Shown here piece by piece: positions 33,088-35,435 of a DNA stretch of 35,435 nucleotides (within the stretch, counting starts at the first letter, position 1; every line of letters starts with the position of its first letter). The stretch lies in assembly GCA_017387685.1 (NCBI GenBank), contig JAFOEU010000087.1, positions 1 through 35,435 of the forward strand, written 5' to 3'. The translations under genes were made by a program, and so were the position numbers. The notes under the pieces were generated by a model. That model made no database searches, had not been told where the DNA came from, and saw only the letters and a list, made by a program, of their open reading frames with translations. The stretch comes from Clostridia bacterium (lineage in GTDB: Bacteria > Bacillota > Clostridia > Oscillospirales > CAG-272).

Positions 33088-33182
33088 TAATGACGAGACC
33101 CCATAACGAAGGTTTCAAAAACAAGTGGTAAAGACAATCGATACAGTATATCGCAAATAATAATTTGAATGGAGATACTGTA

Positions 33183-33554
33183 ATGAAAACATTGTACGAA
33201 CAACTTGGTGGAACCTATCGTGAAGAAAATGGGCGTCTTATTCCAGAAATAAAACTGCCCGAACAGACCGATTATCAGATTGGCAAGTATGGACGGATGC
33301 ACCTTGACTACATCAAGCAGCACCGTCGCGGAAGGTATACCACGCTCTTGATTGAAGGCAAGTTAAACACTCGGTTGCACGAGATAGACCTTGAAGCAAA
33401 TGAAATGCTTGAAACCATCATCCCCCGCCTCACTGCTGAAAGAGGTATTGACGAGAATATGAAAGCTCTCGATATGCTCCGTTGGGTTACCGAGATGAAC
33501 AACATCAAGGCAAACGCGGAAGAAATTGTTTTGCGGGAGGTGGTGTTGGTATGA
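33183..33554 (+). CDS. TnpV-like transposon-associated protein
   Basis: The 123-residue protein (MKTLYEQLGGTYREENGR at the start, then LPEQTDYQIGKYGRMHLDYI and HRRGRYTTLLIEGKL) matches the TnpV family, small proteins carried by Tn4451-like and other integrative elements of Clostridia and sometimes compared with excisionases. I chose ATG 33183 because GGAG lies about 8 bases upstream; an in-frame ATG at 33165 has no site. Upstream, CGATA/TATCG (33139-33153) forms an inverted repeat that could be an operator. It overlaps the next gene by four bases. No recombinase is visible nearby, so this looks like a remnant or a cargo gene. Confidence 0.8.
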   Translation: MKTLYEQLGGTYREENGRLIPEIKLPEQTDYQIGKYGRMHLDYIKQHRRGRYTTLLIEGKLNTRLHEIDLEANEMLETIIPRLTAERGIDENMKALDMLRWVTEMNNIKANAEEIVLREVVLV

Positions 33555-33817
33555 AGTCGATCATCAATGAACTGTGGCACGGAAATATTATCCCGCAAGA
33601 AGATAGTCGAACCAACTCCAAGGAAATGAAAGAACTGCTTGGCTATATGGCAAGGCATCACGAGGACTTGGAGAAAAGCTTTACAGAGGAACAGAAAGAA
33701 ACATTTGAAAAATTCCACGATTGTTGGAGTGAGTATATGAGCTTGGCGGAGGCATCGATCTTTGAATATGCTTTCAAACTTGGTATGCAGATTGCTATCG
33801 AAACTTTAACTGAATAA
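33551..33817 (+). CDS. Small DUF6809-like protein
   Basis: An 88-residue, mostly helical, acidic protein (MKSIINELWHGNIIPQED at the start; ETFEKFHDCWSEYMSLAEAS in the middle; FEYAFKLGMQIAIETL at the end). It matches what I know of DUF6809, a family common in Clostridia mobile regions and without known function. The ATG overlaps the stop of the TnpV-like gene (ATGA), so the two are co-translated; a longer reading frame from 33482 lies within that gene. GGAGG lies 10 bases before the ATG. Confidence 0.75.
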   Translation: MKSIINELWHGNIIPQEDSRTNSKEMKELLGYMARHHEDLEKSFTEEQKETFEKFHDCWSEYMSLAEASIFEYAFKLGMQIAIETLTE

Positions 33818-33824
33818 AAGCAAC

Positions 33825-33862
33825 GCCCACTATGAAATCCGTAAAAGGAGATCATAGTGGGC
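33825..33862. terminator. Perfect inverted repeat after the TnpV/DUF6809 pair
   Basis: GCCCACTATGA (33825-33835) and TCATAGTGGGC (33852-33862) are exact inverted copies around a 16-base loop, between two convergent units. Neither side has a strong T-run (TTTTA on the minus strand side, AATTTG on the plus side), so it may be a bidirectional terminator or a boundary of the inserted module. Confidence 0.5.
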
Positions 33863-33890
33863 AATTTGATAATTTACCTAAAATGCTCCA

Positions 33891-34763
33891 TCACATAATC
33901 AGCTCCAAAAATGCTTTTGCGGCATAGGACAGAGGAGCATTCTTCAGGTAGGCACAGGCGATACTTCTCGCGGGAAGTGGGGGATCAAGCGGGAGCTTCT
34001 TGATCATTCCTTTTTCAAGCTCCTCTTTGGAAAATTGTTCAATTACGCAAGAGATTCCGAGGTGGATGGAAGCAAAGCGGATCAATAAGTCGTGTACTGC
34101 AACCTCGATCTGCGGCTCTAAGGTTATGCCTCTTTCCTTGAAGTTGTTTTCAAGAAAATGGCGTGATGAAGCATTCTTCTCAATTAAAATCAAGGGGAGC
34201 TTTGCTACCTCTTCCCAAGAATAGGGTTCTTTATTCTCAAAATCCGGACCGCAAACGAAAACGTCATTGATTTCAAGGCATTCCTCAAAGGTAAGCTCCT
34301 CGTCCTCCATTGGCATATTGACAAACGCAAGATCCGCCTTGCCTTCTTTTACAAGTGCAAGCATTTGGGACGAGTATGAGTTTGCCATTTCGATTCTTAT
34401 ATAGGGATAGGTGGCGTGAAATTCCTCAAGGTATTTCAAAAGAAAATGAGTTGTTATAGTATCACCGGCGGCAATTCTCAGCTCGCCCGCCTCAAGATGA
34501 CGCAATCTTTCAAGCTGCCGCTCACCTTGTTCAAGCGAGATAATGGCGTTTTCTACCTTCAAATAAAGGATTTTTCCTTCATTCGTAAGTGAGATTCCGC
34601 GCTTTGTTCTCACGAAAAGCTGAACGTTAAGATCGCTTTCAAGCTGTTGTATGCATTGAGAGATAGCGGATTGCGAAATATACAAATGCTGTGCCGCAGT
34701 GGAGAAAGAACGAAATCTGGCTGTCTCGTAAAACACTCGATAATAATCAAGCTTCGTTTTCAT
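33891..34763 (-). CDS. LysR-type transcriptional regulator
   Basis: The 290-residue protein has a LysR N-terminal DNA-binding domain (DYYRVFYETARFRSFSTAAQ, then LYISQSAISQCIQQLESDL, HTH about 17-37) and a C-terminal effector-binding domain (about 90-290, GELRIAAGDTITTHFLLKYL onwards). AAGGAG lies 7 bases before the ATG. It is divergent from the F420 ligase-like gene at 34889 across 125 bases, the classic LysR arrangement, so that gene is its most likely target. The effector is unknown. Confidence 0.93.
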   Translation of the reverse strand: MKTKLDYYRVFYETARFRSFSTAAQHLYISQSAISQCIQQLESDLNVQLFVRTKRGISLTNEGKILYLKVENAIISLEQGERQLERLRHLEAGELRIAAGDTITTHFLLKYLEEFHATYPYIRIEMANSYSSQMLALVKEGKADLAFVNMPMEDEELTFEECLEINDVFVCGPDFENKEPYSWEEVAKLPLILIEKNASSRHFLENNFKERGITLEPQIEVAVHDLLIRFASIHLGISCVIEQFSKEELEKGMIKKLPLDPPLPARSIACAYLKNAPLSYAAKAFLELIM

Positions 34764-34774
34764 ATAAGTTCTCC

Positions 34775-34789
34775 TTATAACTGTTGTAA
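34775..34789. promoter_or_regulatory. Candidate LysR binding site (T-N11-A)
   Basis: TTATAAC-T-GTTGTAA is a 7+1+7 inverted repeat with a single mismatch and contains a T-N11-A core, the usual LysR box form. It lies just upstream of the lysR start in the divergent spacer, beside its ribosome site, which suits autorepression. Assignment to this regulator is inference. Confidence 0.5.
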
Positions 34790-34800
34790 GAATTATCTGC

Positions 34801-34829
34801 TTTACTTATGATTGCATTTATATTATAAT
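34801..34829 (+). promoter_or_regulatory. Promoter of the second F420 ligase-like gene
   Basis: A perfect TATAAT at 34824-34829 lies 17 bases after TTTACT (34801-34806), a four-of-six match to TTGACA. The weak -35 suits a promoter that needs an activator such as the divergent LysR protein. The predicted start near 34836 leaves a leader of about 50 bases. Confidence 0.6.
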
Positions 34830-34888
34830 AGTAATATCAAAAGAAGTCAATAGCAAATATGAAAGTTTTGATTCATGGAGGAAAAAAT

Positions 34889-35435
34889 ATGGGCAGAGTA
34901 TATGGAACGATGTCGGTCGGTCTTCGCGCGCCGATCATTCGTCAGGGCGATGACCTTACACAAATCGTAACGGGCTCTATAGTTGATGCAATGAATGAAG
35001 AAGGACTTGTTCCGAGAGATCGGGACGTGGTCTGTATGACCGAAGCAATCGTCGCACGCGCACAGGGAAACTATGTAAGCGTGGACAATATCGCAACAGA
35101 TGTGAGAAATAAGCTCGGCGGAGAAACTGTCGGCGTGATCTTCCCGATTCTCAGCCGAAATCGTTTTGCGATCTGCTTGCGCGGCATTGCCAAGGGCTGT
35201 AAAAAGGTAGTGCTGATGCTGAGCTACCCGTCCGATGAGGTTGGTAATCATCTCGTTGATATCGATCTGCTCGACGAAAAAGGCATAAACCCCCATACTG
35301 ATGTGTTGACCGAAAAAGAGTGGAGAACCTTATTTGGATATCCTAAGCATACCTTCACGGGCGTTGATTACGTAGAATATTATTCCAATCTGATTCGTGA
35401 GTCGGGTGCAGAAGTAGAGGTTATCTTTGCAAACG
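34889..35435 (+). CDS. Second coenzyme F420-0:L-glutamate ligase-like protein (partial)
   Basis: The first 182 codons are present; the gene runs off the window. GGAGG at 34877-34881 lies 7 bases before the ATG. The sequence aligns without gaps of note to the protein at 21167-22357: LRAPIIRQGDD, RDRDVVCMTEAIVARAQGN, FPILSRNRFAICLRGIAKG, SYPSDEVGNHLVDIDL and HTFTGVDYVEYY. It is thus a clear paralogue, well diverged. Unlike the first copy it is divergent from a LysR regulator, so the two copies are probably expressed under different conditions. As with the first copy, no F420 genes are seen nearby and the substrate is uncertain. Confidence 0.8.
   Translation, partial: MGRVYGTMSVGLRAPIIRQGDDLTQIVTGSIVDAMNEEGLVPRDRDVVCMTEAIVARAQGNYVSVDNIATDVRNKLGGETVGVIFPILSRNRFAICLRGIAKGCKKVVLMLSYPSDEVGNHLVDIDLLDEKGINPHTDVLTEKEWRTLFGYPKHTFTGVDYVEYYSNLIRESGAEVEVIFAN

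Overview
This window looks like a chromosomal segment of a Bacillota bacterium, most likely an uncultured Clostridia of the gut type. The evidence is a Gram-positive division/cell-wall cluster headed by mraZ with a PASTA-type class B penicillin-binding protein, a short HisG with HisZ, a YerC/TrpR-type regulator heading the his operon, strong AGGAGG ribosome sites, an L10 leader RNA, and TnpV/DUF6809-type accessory genes. The taxon is inferred from gene content only.

Layout. (1) 199-1425, plus strand: promoter, L10 leader, rplJ, rplL and a bidirectional-looking terminator. (2) 5985-1424, minus strand: a two-gene unit of a 1208-residue PHP/CehA-like multidomain protein, translationally coupled to manA. 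(3) 20909-6014, minus strand: a division and cell-wall cluster mraZ-rsmH-ftsL-pbp(spoVD-like)-murE-murF-mraY-ftsW-murG-ftsQ-ftsZ-nucleoside hydrolase, ending in a terminator; murD, murC, murB and ftsA are not in it. (4) 22454-21108, minus strand: a monocistronic gene for a coenzyme F420-0:glutamate ligase-like protein with its own strong promoter and terminator. (5) 22946-22512, minus strand: a small lipoprotein. (6) 31680-23024, minus strand: a complete histidine operon hisR/yerC-hisZ-hisG-hisD-hisC-hisB-hisH-hisA-hisF-hisIE-hisJ, with one strong promoter and a near-palindromic operator on the presumed transcription start. (7) 33116-31771, minus strand: a lipoprotein whose 5' end appears cut off. 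(8) 33183-33862, plus strand: a small mobile-element-like module (TnpV and DUF6809 proteins) followed by a perfect inverted repeat. (9) 34763-33891, minus strand: a LysR regulator divergent from (10) a second F420 ligase-like gene (34889 to the window edge).

The genes form three coherent programmes: ribosomal stalk proteins under autogenous leader control; lipid II synthesis, septal synthesis and FtsZ in one cluster; and all ten steps of histidine synthesis in one operon. The less ordinary parts are the tail-anchored PHP/lamin-tail protein, the two F420-ligase-like paralogues (one with its own LysR regulator), the TnpV module abutting a damaged lipoprotein gene, and the readable his operator. 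I found no CRISPR array, tRNA, rRNA or complete insertion sequence. I do not see a clear-cut new multi-gene system; the nearest candidates are the PHP/manA pair and the LysR/F420-ligase-like locus.
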